Shown: positions 19,910 to 28,286 of the stretch, in pieces
How the letters are laid out: every line of letters starts with the position of its first letter
Numbering within the stretch: position 1 is the first letter of the stretch
From: Ignavibacteria bacterium
GTDB lineage: Bacteria > Bacteroidota > Ignavibacteria > Kapaibacteriales > UBA961
Assembly: GCA_947491315.1 (NCBI GenBank)
Contig: CANLII010000017.1
Location: 1-50,566, forward strand
DNA: 50,566 nucleotides
Reading direction: 5' to 3'
Program-made: the position numbers and the translations under genes
The notes under the pieces: model-generated
What the model saw: only the letters and a program-made list of their open reading frames with translations
What the model was told of the DNA's origin: nothing
Databases searched by the model: none

Positions 19910-22900
19910 TTATCGATTGATTGTGAACGGTTTCACTTCTGTATATGGTCCTGCATTGATTCTGCAGAAATAATTGCCATTTGGAAGTGCATCCATTGGA
20001 ATGGAAAGGCGATAATCACCGGATTCCAATGCTTCATTCACCGCAAGAGATACTCTTTCACCTTGTGCATTATAGATTTCAATCGTGGTATTCACTTTGA
20101 AACCTATGCTATAATCTATGTGAATATCACTGCTATGTACAGGATTCGGACTGACTCCTTTCAGCGCGAATGAGGAACCTGAGAATGAAATCAAACGACC
20201 ATTGACAAAACATGCATCAATGCTCACTGTTGCATGCTTGGTTGTAATCGGCGTACAGATCTCGCGATCTTTGGTGGTTGCATCCGCGATATCAATCGTA
20301 TAGGTTGCAGAATCACTCAAGAGGATTTTGAATTTCGCATTGAACAAATCACCATTTGTCGGATTGGTTGTACCAATTGCTTTTACAATGAGTCCATCTG
20401 TGAATTCACTTGCTGTTACAGTCCAATTCGGAAGACCGGGTCCTGCACTGATTGAACCAAGTTCATATGCCATCATGTCGCCATCATATTTGACTTTACA
20501 TTCGATGGTTCGAACATTTGCTTCTGCCCATGAGCCATTTGCAGTACCTTTGACCGCAAATTGTTGAATTGTGCCTGCCTTGACTTTTTCGACTTTATTT
20601 GGAGATATTTCCAAAGTCAATGGAACCACAAAGCCAGTACCTTTTAGATCAATTGTCGCAGTAATGATATTGCCTTGCGCATCTTTAAGATTTGTTGGCG
20701 TGACAAGTACACCTGCACTGAATGCACGCACTGCATCAGGAGAGAATGTAACACCAACGGTATATGTCTCATTCGGCTTGATTGTTATTGGATATGTTTG
20801 TGGATCGAGCGTGAATAATCCTGCATCAGCACCTATCACTTGCATGTCACCAATGATCAAATCATCTGTTCCGGGATTTGAAATGGTTGAGGTCAAGTCT
20901 TTATCATCACATGTGATCACATTACCATAATCAATCGGAGTGACTTTTATATCCGGATAGCGGGTTTCAATTCCTGTACCAATCACATCTACATTTGTCA
21001 CGATGCGGGGTTCTTCAACTGTTCTTGTACCCGGCGCTGCATCATTCATGATATCGACAGCCGTGATTCTACGGCCAATCGCGGTTGGTTTGAAGCGAAT
21101 AGGTATCTTGATTTCTTCACCAATTTTGATGGAAAAATTCGCCGGTAATGTGGCCGGTGATGTCCACTCAAAATCGTTTGCATTTGGTCCTGCAGCACTA
21201 AAATCAATGCTTTCGATCAACAATTCGGAACTTGTGCTTGTATTCTTGATGAGTACTTCACCGTCTGTTGCGGCAAAACTTCCAACAAGAACTTGTACGG
21301 GGAATTCATAGCCTGTTGCTTCAATTTTTGGAAGGAAGCCATAGCCTTTCAATGTCCCGGTTGCAATGCCAGCATTATTGGCTGTTGCTATGATTGTTGT
21401 TGTATGATCAAATTCGCCTACCGGTTCATATTCAATCTGCATCGTGATTTTATCACCATTATTGCGAAGTACGAATGGTGCGGCATCACTCACGGGAGGA
21501 TTGATATTGATGATGCGGAAATTTGGGTCTGCAGGTTGTGCGAGTTCAACTTTTGTCACATTAGCAGGAGCTGATCCGGAATTTGTGACATAGACTTCTT
21601 TCACCAACACTGTACCTTGACGACGCTTACCCCAATCTTGATCGGTAATCACCAAACCGGGCTGAATACCGGTTCCATACCATTTGGAATTAGGAGAGCA
21701 ATCATCACCATAAGAATCTGATTGGAATCCAATCAAGATTGTATCTGAACGCTCAGATGTCGGATTGAAACAAACTGAATTAAAAAACAATGATTGCTTT
21801 GGAGCAATTTTGAATGGAAATGCCGGAACAGTTGGATTAGAAATCGTAAATGGGGCAATGACACCGGTTATGCCGGTAATTGTCAATGTATCCGTTCCAT
21901 TATTGGTGATTCTCAAACCGAGAGCACCACCTTGATCTTTGCAATATGATTGATTGATTGGAACGCGGCCTGCATTCCATTCAGGTTCAACCGCAATACA
22001 AGGTCGAACGCCTTGACCACGAAGAGGCCATGTGAATTCAGCGCATTCTGTTTTCGCCATGAGTGAATCGATGTCGAATGTTTTTTCATCGGGCATTTCA
22101 CGAACAGGCGTATATGCAATCGTGATTTCACGACTTTCACCGGCTTTCAATGGTGTGGTATCTGCGCTTATGATTGTATACACCAAACCAAATCGTGTTT
22201 TGATTTCCTTGAGAGTAATTTCATTCTTGCTTTCATTCTTGAGCTGCACTTTCATCTCTTTGGTTGTACCCAAGCGCACTCTGCCAAAGTTTACGGGGCT
22301 AGGATTAAGCGCAAGTTTATCGACGACATATTTCACACTATCGATGGTATAATTTCCTGCTCTGTCCAAAACCACAAAGATTGCAAATGCATCTTTGGTT
22401 TTGTCTTTGACCTTGAACTCGAACTTGAATTCTTTCACCTTTGGATCTACAACAATTCTATCCGCTGTCAAAAATTTCAAATCATAATTATATGAAATTG
22501 AATCAATCATCTCGATGGAAGAGATACCTTGATCAACTTGTGCAGTATCCGGTGGCGGACCAAATGTTCGAACTTCGGTTGCAGTATATGAAAAGTCACC
22601 ACAATCTTCTTCAAATGTCAAAACAGGTGGCAATGTATCCACTTCATCCAATTTCCTGATTGCCATTGCAGCCGGCCAGCCATAAGAATCAAATGAACTG
22701 AACCCATAAATATACCCACCGAAGCGAGTTTGACTAGTCACTCTATGTGGGCCGGGAGCAACATTGACATTTTGCCAATACAAATTGGTTCCCGGTATGC
22801 GATTGGAAAGAAGTGTAGGCTTTGTCACCCAAATAGGTTTACCATCCAATGCGACTGATTTGAGTTTCTTTTGTTCGGGGTCATTTGGATCACCTTCTGC

Positions 22901-24166
22901 AATGACATTAAACCAATTTGTACTAAATGCACTATTGGCCGGTGACTGAAATACAGTCGCTTGAATATATTGCTCTTGAGGAGTCACAATGATCATGAAT
23001 GGATCGAATATATCCCCCTTGTCCCAATTGGCTGAATATGAATATTGCATGACAAAGATTGGCTTATCTGCTTCCCATACTGAAGTGCCTCGAAAACCTT
23101 CCACCAAACCTCGTCCAACATATTGATTGAAGTCTTCATAAAATTCGCCTGCATTCAATACGCCTTCTCTTTGGCCAAGCAAACCACCTGTGACTTTATC
23201 ATAATACTTCATTTTCCAACGAGTTTGATTCTGGGAGGCAACAACTCTGAAAAAGTCACCCATATCATCGCGCTTGTATTCGACGGTAACATACCGTTTA
23301 CCCCAAGCTTGAACGGGAGGGATCATTTCAGAGATATGATCTCGGCCATTGACATTCGTCGCGGGGATCATCACACGCTCAACATATGATATAAGTCCAA
23401 TTGGCTTATTGGAAGTGATCTTCGTGCCGGTCATGTCGAATATACCACGAGTGGTAGCTTCTCCTTTCACATTGAATACTTGACCTTTCATCAAAGTGGC
23501 TTTGATGGTTTTGCCCAAGCGATTACCTTTTACAGTTTTTGCACCTGCATTTGCACCTCCTCTACCTCGAAGAAGGATCGTAATTTCAGTGTCATCTTCG
23601 GAAGCAACTACAGTAAAGCCAGTTGCCCATTTACCGAATTCCAAAAAGTCATAATAACTGCAGTGAATATATTCAGTACCCCAAACACTTGTGGGCAATG
23701 CAAGATATCCTTCAGAAGTCACGGGCTTTGCATTGAGCACATACACTGAGATTGGTGCATCAGCAAAAATATGAATACCCATATTGTCAGGAATTTCACT
23801 GGAGGTAAGCTCCCAACCTGCAGAAACAGAACCATCTCGAGTACTGAATGTAACAACATCAAGTGCTTTCAATGTCTTTTTACGACTGAAACCTTGACCC
23901 GGTACTTCCAATGTAACAACAGTATTTGTGCTTCCTGTCACATAAATTTCAATTGCATTCAGCGGAGCCGATGCATTATCATTCATCGGGATTGCAAACC
24001 AGAAGTCTTTCCCTTGAGCGGAATTATTCAATACTGCTTCAGGAGCCGGAAACTTTTTGGCAACTTCCGGGAAGTTTTGTCTGTGAGATTGAGCGCTTGC
24101 ACCAAAAACATGTAATGCAAAACCAATCAGCAAGAGGAGAATTCGTACACTACTATTCATTCTCAT
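19910..24166 (-). CDS. Large secreted multidomain surface protein with type IX secretion sorting domain
   Basis: 1418 residues. Signal peptide at residues 1-26 (ending FGASAQ). Residues about 45-505 look like the IgGFc-binding-protein N-terminal domain, with GKDFWFAIPMN, ADAPISVYVLNAKP, YLALPTSVWGTEYI and GRDHISEMIPP. An Ig-like stretch follows, then about five ASH/choice-of-anchor D repeats (620-1180), recognisable from LNPSPVNFGRVRLGTTKE and VTPIDYGNVITCDDKDLT and the FxPxxxG phrases. Residues 1182-1318 resemble a cohesin-like domain. The last 83 residues (GVSPNPVHSSDIHIDYSI through LPNGNYFCRINAG) are a type A sorting domain, removed after export through the type IX system. It is probably an adhesin or surface-layer component; the ligand is unknown. 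It has its own terminator. Confidence 0.88.
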   Translation of the reverse strand: MRMNSSVRILLLLIGFALHVFGASAQSHRQNFPEVAKKFPAPEAVLNNSAQGKDFWFAIPMNDNASAPLNAIEIYVTGSTNTVVTLEVPGQGFSRKKTLKALDVVTFSTRDGSVSAGWELTSSEIPDNMGIHIFADAPISVYVLNAKPVTSEGYLALPTSVWGTEYIHCSYYDFLEFGKWATGFTVVASEDDTEITILLRGRGGANAGAKTVKGNRLGKTIKATLMKGQVFNVKGEATTRGIFDMTGTKITSNKPIGLISYVERVMIPATNVNGRDHISEMIPPVQAWGKRYVTVEYKRDDMGDFFRVVASQNQTRWKMKYYDKVTGGLLGQREGVLNAGEFYEDFNQYVGRGLVEGFRGTSVWEADKPIFVMQYSYSANWDKGDIFDPFMIIVTPQEQYIQATVFQSPANSAFSTNWFNVIAEGDPNDPEQKKLKSVALDGKPIWVTKPTLLSNRIPGTNLYWQNVNVAPGPHRVTSQTRFGGYIYGFSSFDSYGWPAAMAIRKLDEVDTLPPVLTFEEDCGDFSYTATEVRTFGPPPDTAQVDQGISSIEMIDSISYNYDLKFLTADRIVVDPKVKEFKFEFKVKDKTKDAFAIFVVLDRAGNYTIDSVKYVVDKLALNPSPVNFGRVRLGTTKEMKVQLKNESKNEITLKEIKTRFGLVYTIISADTTPLKAGESREITIAYTPVREMPDEKTFDIDSLMAKTECAEFTWPLRGQGVRPCIAVEPEWNAGRVPINQSYCKDQGGALGLRITNNGTDTLTITGITGVIAPFTISNPTVPAFPFKIAPKQSLFFNSVCFNPTSERSDTILIGFQSDSYGDDCSPNSKWYGTGIQPGLVITDQDWGKRRQGTVLVKEVYVTNSGSAPANVTKVELAQPADPNFRIININPPVSDAAPFVLRNNGDKITMQIEYEPVGEFDHTTTIIATANNAGIATGTLKGYGFLPKIEATGYEFPVQVLVGSFAATDGEVLIKNTSTSSELLIESIDFSAAGPNANDFEWTSPATLPANFSIKIGEEIKIPIRFKPTAIGRRITAVDIMNDAAPGTRTVEEPRIVTNVDVIGTGIETRYPDIKVTPIDYGNVITCDDKDLTSTISNPGTDDLIIGDMQVIGADAGLFTLDPQTYPITIKPNETYTVGVTFSPDAVRAFSAGVLVTPTNLKDAQGNIITATIDLKGTGFVVPLTLEISPNKVEKVKAGTIQQFAVKGTANGSWAEANVRTIECKVKYDGDMMAYELGSISAGPGLPNWTVTASEFTDGLIVKAIGTTNPTNGDLFNAKFKILLSDSATYTIDIADATTKDREICTPITTKHATVSIDACFVNGRLISFSGSSFALKGVSPNPVHSSDIHIDYSIGFKVNTTIEIYNAQGERVSLAVNEALESGDYRLSIPMDALPNGNYFCRINAGPYTEVKPFTINR

Positions 24167-24279
24167 CGCTCTCCATATATATTTTTTTAAATTCGAGATT
24201 AGTCAGGCAACAAAATACCGTAAAAAAATGAGCAGTACAATATGACTGTGGAAATGTGGATATCTCTTTATGTGACTCA

Positions 24280-25143
24280 CTAACTCTTTGAAAGACATAG
24301 CATATTGTCTATCAATCGAGTCTTCCCTAGAAACCCCGCCATCAATAACACTAAGTCTTTGTTTTTATTGAAGATATCTGGAGTTTCAAGTGTCTCGGCC
24401 TCAGCAACTGATGCATATTGTATCATAAAATCCGGACAAGTAGCAAGAATATCATTCATTGCTTGTTCAATTTCCGCTCTGACTCTTGTGCCGGTTTGTA
24501 TTTTGGAATGACCCGCCATGAGCGCACTATGTAACACAAGTGCATGTTTTTTTTCTTCATCGCTGAGATACACATTCCGCGAACTCATCGCAAGTCCACT
24601 TGATTCGCGGAGAGTTGGAACAATAGAGATATTGATTCCCATATTGAGATCTTTCACCATCTGCTTGATGATGAGCGTTTGCTGATAATCTTTTTGTCCG
24701 AAAAAGGCGGTATGTGGTTTTGTGGCACCAAAAAGCTTTGCCACAACGGTTGCCACGCCCTCAAAATGCCCCGGCCGGAATGCACCCTCAAATCTTTTGC
24801 TTATGTTCGAAACGGAAATCGTGGTTTGATAATCAGGCGGATACATTTCATCAACCGAAGGATAATATAAGATGCTTCCACCGGATGCTTCGATGATTGA
24901 CATATCTCTTTCGGGGTCACGGGGATAGCGCTCAAAATCTTCATTCGGACCAAATTGCATTGGATTCACAAAAATTGTTGTGATCACTTCATCATGATTC
25001 TTAACCGCTTCTTTGATGAGTGAGGCATGTCCATCATGTAAATAACCCATGGTTGGAACACATGAAATTGTCTTCCCTTTCATGCGAAGCGAATCCGACA
25101 AAGCCTGCATTTCCTGCACTGTATGAATAATTGTTAGGGGCAT
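24280..25143 (-). CDS. panC: Pantothenate synthetase
   Basis: 287 residues. The nucleotidyltransferase HxGH site is in VPTMGYLHDGHASLI, followed by IFVNPMQFGPNEDFERYPRD, RPGHFEGVATVV, FFGQKDYQQ and the KMSKS-like GLAMSSRNVYLS. It joins pantoate and beta-alanine with ATP to make pantothenate, the precursor of coenzyme A. No other pan gene is near. Its ATG is only three bases from the ATG of the plus-strand gene at 25147, so its promoter must lie inside that neighbour. Confidence 0.97.
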   Translation of the reverse strand: MPLTIIHTVQEMQALSDSLRMKGKTISCVPTMGYLHDGHASLIKEAVKNHDEVITTIFVNPMQFGPNEDFERYPRDPERDMSIIEASGGSILYYPSVDEMYPPDYQTTISVSNISKRFEGAFRPGHFEGVATVVAKLFGATKPHTAFFGQKDYQQTLIIKQMVKDLNMGINISIVPTLRESSGLAMSSRNVYLSDEEKKHALVLHSALMAGHSKIQTGTRVRAEIEQAMNDILATCPDFMIQYASVAEAETLETPDIFNKNKDLVLLMAGFLGKTRLIDNMLCLSKS

Positions 25144-25146
25144 ATC

Positions 25147-25941
25147 ATGAAAGGAAAAATTGGAATTCTATTCTGCTGTGTATTCTGCTGTGTATTCTTC
25201 TTGCTTGGGGAAATTGCAGCCCAGAAGACACGCAAATATACCACCAAAAAAGACATACAGCATACGGCATTTGACAGCATAGTAAAGCATTCATTCAAGA
25301 ATAAGATATTGATTGCTTCCTCATGTGATACTTCGATGCTTATTGGGGAAATGTCCGCATTCAAGAAGTCAATTGAACTCAATGACAAAGATCCGATGCA
25401 GTTGATTTGTGATTTGGGGAATTTCTATCATGCATGGATGATATTGACATTATGTAGGAATCAATCACTCATTCGCACCGGAAATGATGATGAGTTTTAT
25501 TTGCGCGATACTCTATTAATCGATAAAGTACCATATACCCTGAAGTCACTTCGCGAGTCGATTATCAGACTTGGCTTACAATCGAAACTCCAACTTGCTT
25601 TTTCACTGTGGAATGGGACAAAATCAGGTGCGAATCCTCCAAAAAAATCTTGGTCCAAACAATCGCTAAAGGCGATAATATTGTCAGCAGGAAAAGCATT
25701 CTTCAAGAATACCAATGATGAATTCACGGCTGATCTTGCTGTGAATACACTCTGTATTTCTGAACACATCATACAAGAACTGGATATGAGTTTTTCGGCG
25801 AATGGCATTGACATGAATGAATTATTACCCCTTATTTCCCAATATCTCCCTGATCATATATCTGCATACTGTGCATTGAATAAAGCAAAGATAAAAATGA
25901 GAGTCATTCCCGTCTCCGATATACTCGCGCGAAGTCCATGA
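25147..25941 (+). CDS. Hypothetical exported protein with cysteine-rich signal peptide
   Basis: 264 residues, no family recognised. The N-terminus MKGKIGILFCCVFCCVFFLL followed by GEIAAQ is a signal peptide whose core contains the repeat FCCV twice, encoded by a 12-base tandem duplication. The mature part is mixed helix and coil with several Cys (SSCDTSM, LICDLGN, TLCRNQS, TLCISEH, AYCALN) and no catalytic motif that I can identify. It is divergent from panC with only three bases between start codons and convergent with the recombinase-like gene, five bases from its end. Being in such tight space and having a plausible signal peptide argue that it is real. Confidence 0.65.
   Translation: MKGKIGILFCCVFCCVFFLLGEIAAQKTRKYTTKKDIQHTAFDSIVKHSFKNKILIASSCDTSMLIGEMSAFKKSIELNDKDPMQLICDLGNFYHAWMILTLCRNQSLIRTGNDDEFYLRDTLLIDKVPYTLKSLRESIIRLGLQSKLQLAFSLWNGTKSGANPPKKSWSKQSLKAIILSAGKAFFKNTNDEFTADLAVNTLCISEHIIQELDMSFSANGIDMNELLPLISQYLPDHISAYCALNKAKIKMRVIPVSDILARSP
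25170..25197 (+). repeat. 12-base tandem repeat inside signal peptide coding region
   Basis: The unit ATTCTGCTGTGT occurs twice (25170-25181 and 25182-25193) and begins a third time as ATTC. It encodes repeated Phe-Cys-Cys-Val. The unit keeps the reading frame, so copy-number change would lengthen or shorten the hydrophobic core of the signal peptide without a frameshift. Confidence 0.8.
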
Positions 25942-25945
25942 GAGT

Positions 25946-26884
25946 TCATTCAATAAGATGGATGATTTGTTCCAATCCGGCGGCAATGGCTTCTTTTTTT
26001 ATATATATATATTGCATTGCAGTTGATTTCCACTTGAGTCGCATTCTCTGCATGATTTGGTCTGCATCAAAACCCGCGATAGCAAGCAGGCAACCTCCAG
26101 TATGACGCAAAGTATATGCAGACAGCAATACTCTTCTTTCTTGTGAGTTTGTGACTTTTGAAATTCTCTGATGTATTGCATTACGAATGCCACGCATGCT
26201 CATGGCTTGTCCTTTTGTTCTATTGCTATTGCTCTCAAACAATGGAGTTTCAGGTTGTGGTATGGACTCACCAAATCGCATCTGCATATACGATTGCATG
26301 GTTTGATGCACGCATTGTGGAATAGAGAGTGAATCACCATTTTTCAGTATACATTTTCCATTCTCCGAGATGTCTTTCACCTGAGCTTCATGTATTTCTT
26401 TCTCGGTCAAAAAGCAAGAAAGAAGCAGATACATGATCGTGATATCACGGAGTTCAGTGACTGTTGGTGTTTTTCCGGGATAGAGTAAAATGTCTAATTC
26501 ATCTTGCGTGAAATATATTGGAAGTTTCTTGGAATTACTTATGCCTTTAATCCGCTTTGCGGGATTTCTTGGTAATTCTTTACATTCAACCAGATACTGA
26601 CAAAATCTACGAAGCGCGGTGAGATAGGTTGAAACTGTTGCGGGTCTCAATTGTTTTTTTTGACCCAGATAAGCAGCATATCGTTCAATATCTGTGAGTC
26701 TGAACTTGAAATTTCGATCAATCAGAATAAAAGAAAGGAAACTTTGAAGTGCCTTTGAATAGGTCTTCACAGTTTCCTTTGCATACTGTTTCATGTGATA
26801 TGTAATGAACACCTTGATATGCTCATCCATTGCGGCATTTGGAATTGTCACCGGTTGGAACAGATCCTCATTCGGGCGAGGCAT
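25946..26884 (-). CDS. Tyrosine-recombinase-like protein with altered catalytic residues
   Basis: 312 residues. The N-terminal core-binding domain is clear (YAKETVKTYSKALQSFLSFI, LRPATVSTYLTALRRFCQYLV, LPRNPAKRIKG), and the C-terminal domain has LPIYFTQDELDILL, AYTLRHTGGCLLAIAGFDAD and a Tyr in MQYIYIKKE at the place of the nucleophile. The first catalytic Arg, normally in 'GLR.SE', is a Thr here (SCFLTEKEI, codon ACC), the His of 'HxLRH' is Tyr, and the 'LGH' His is Trp (LKWKS). Loss of the first Arg should cripple DNA cleavage, so it may be a DNA-binding or structural derivative. It follows the VWA-OmpA gene after two bases, so co-expression is likely. No att sites or other mobile genes are seen. 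Confidence 0.75.
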   Translation of the reverse strand: MPRPNEDLFQPVTIPNAAMDEHIKVFITYHMKQYAKETVKTYSKALQSFLSFILIDRNFKFRLTDIERYAAYLGQKKQLRPATVSTYLTALRRFCQYLVECKELPRNPAKRIKGISNSKKLPIYFTQDELDILLYPGKTPTVTELRDITIMYLLLSCFLTEKEIHEAQVKDISENGKCILKNGDSLSIPQCVHQTMQSYMQMRFGESIPQPETPLFESNSNRTKGQAMSMRGIRNAIHQRISKVTNSQERRVLLSAYTLRHTGGCLLAIAGFDADQIMQRMRLKWKSTAMQYIYIKKEAIAAGLEQIIHLIE

Positions 26885-26886
26885 GA

Positions 26887-28206
26887 TTATTTCGCAATAA
26901 TGATGATTTCAGTTCTTCGATTGAGCCTTCTACCAAATTCTGTTTGATTGCTTGCAATTGGCTTGGAATCGCCTAAGCCGGCAGATTCGAGTCTGCTTTG
27001 ATCAACACCCTTTTTGATGAGATATTGTCTTACTGCTTCGGCTCGCAAAACAGACAATCTTCTATTGAGAACTTTGCTTCCTCTGGAATCTGTATGTCCC
27101 TCAATTCGAACGGAAACTTTGGGTCGATTTATGAGGAATTCTTTCAATAATTCCAATTCATAGACTGAATCTGGGAGTGTAGAACTATTAGTTTGAAAGA
27201 GTAGATTCTCGATTATCAATTTTCTACCTAACTCAACGATTGGGATGATTTTTTTAACAATCTCTCTTTTTTGCTCGTCGATGATTCCAACGCTGAGTGA
27301 ATCAGGAATTGCTGTTTTGTCAGAACGATATGTAATGGCAAAAAGACTGGTTAACTGTGTAGAATAATCATCAAGAATGGTAGCGAATGGTCTGGAAATG
27401 TCAAACATTGAGCCACGAGTACCTTCGGTTATTGTACGATAATCCTGCAAAACCGGAGGGACAATTGAAAACAAGCGAATGGAGTTGTCTTTCATTGTTT
27501 GAATGATCGACTCGGTTGATTGCATTGTTCTACCCTGCCCTCTTTCTCCTTTTTGGTGATATGGTGCATCAGTAATAATGATGGCAACTTTGTTTGCAGC
27601 TTGTCTGAATTTCATTTTAGACATATCGGATAATGCCTCAAGTGCATTTTCCTTGTCATCACCACCGCCGCTTGCATAGACACCCGTTAACCACTTATTG
27701 AAATCCTTCACATTATCCGTGGGATTATACACCTTCTCAACAACATCAGAGAAAAGTACTAAACCTACTCTATAATCAATGCCTTTTGCAGTGACATTTG
27801 CAACAAACTTTTCGATATTATTTCTGATGGCATTGATATACGAGCCCATCGTTGCAGTGACATCAAGAACAAACACGAAATCAATTGGGATACTTTCTTT
27901 GACTGAGATCTTTTCAATGGAAATCACTCTCTTGGTAACCCCATTTTCCACTACGGAGAATTCATTGGGATTCAAGGTATCCAATACGACGCCATTAGCT
28001 TTTACTGCTTCAACAATCAATTTTACTTCAGGGAAACGAGTGACATCAATGTTCTGAATTGCCATTCGTATATTACCCTGACCCATTTTCAAACGAGCCG
28101 ATTCAGCAGCTTGCTTTGCTTGAGCTTTAACCAAATCTGATTGCGCCTGAATATTTTCAGCGGAACACAAGAAGATGATTGATATGATGAAACTATATAT
28201 TTTCAT
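26887..28206 (-). CDS. VWA-domain and OmpA-domain envelope protein
   Basis: 439 residues. Signal peptide (IISIIFLCSAENIQAQ). A von Willebrand A-type domain spans residues about 100-300: IDFVFVLDVTATMGSYINAI provides a DxTxT metal-ion site, with AIIITDAPYHQKGERG downstream. The last 120 residues are an OmpA/MotB peptidoglycan-binding domain with LLFQTNSSTLPDS, VRIEGHTDSRGSKVLNRRLS and LNRRTEII, containing the Asp and Arg that hold diaminopimelate. The protein therefore should be periplasmic or at the inner outer-membrane face, anchored to the cell wall, offering a metal-dependent protein-binding module. It follows a terminator after the upstream barrel gene and is coupled to the recombinase-like gene. 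Confidence 0.88.
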   Translation of the reverse strand: MKIYSFIISIIFLCSAENIQAQSDLVKAQAKQAAESARLKMGQGNIRMAIQNIDVTRFPEVKLIVEAVKANGVVLDTLNPNEFSVVENGVTKRVISIEKISVKESIPIDFVFVLDVTATMGSYINAIRNNIEKFVANVTAKGIDYRVGLVLFSDVVEKVYNPTDNVKDFNKWLTGVYASGGGDDKENALEALSDMSKMKFRQAANKVAIIITDAPYHQKGERGQGRTMQSTESIIQTMKDNSIRLFSIVPPVLQDYRTITEGTRGSMFDISRPFATILDDYSTQLTSLFAITYRSDKTAIPDSLSVGIIDEQKREIVKKIIPIVELGRKLIIENLLFQTNSSTLPDSVYELELLKEFLINRPKVSVRIEGHTDSRGSKVLNRRLSVLRAEAVRQYLIKKGVDQSRLESAGLGDSKPIASNQTEFGRRLNRRTEIIIIAK

Positions 28207-28222
28207 AAATCGAATTGTACCT

Positions 28223-28262
28223 ATAAAAGAAACCCCCTGACAAGAAGTACCTGCACAGGGGG
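28223..28262 (-). terminator. Intrinsic terminator after the 465-residue outer-membrane protein gene
   Basis: Inverted repeat CCCCCTG (28233-28239) and CAGGGGG (28256-28262), followed on the minus strand by TTTCTTTTATAGG. It lies 24 bases past the stop codon and separates the three upstream envelope genes from the VWA-OmpA gene, which would then need read-through or its own promoter. Confidence 0.72.
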
Positions 28263-28286
28263 AAACACTGTTTTCGGTATTACAAC

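Noticed and set aside
25946-26884. Integrase of a prophage or genomic island
   Set aside because: There is no tRNA, no direct-repeat att pair and no phage gene nearby, and key catalytic residues are changed. It is read as a resident, possibly domesticated gene.
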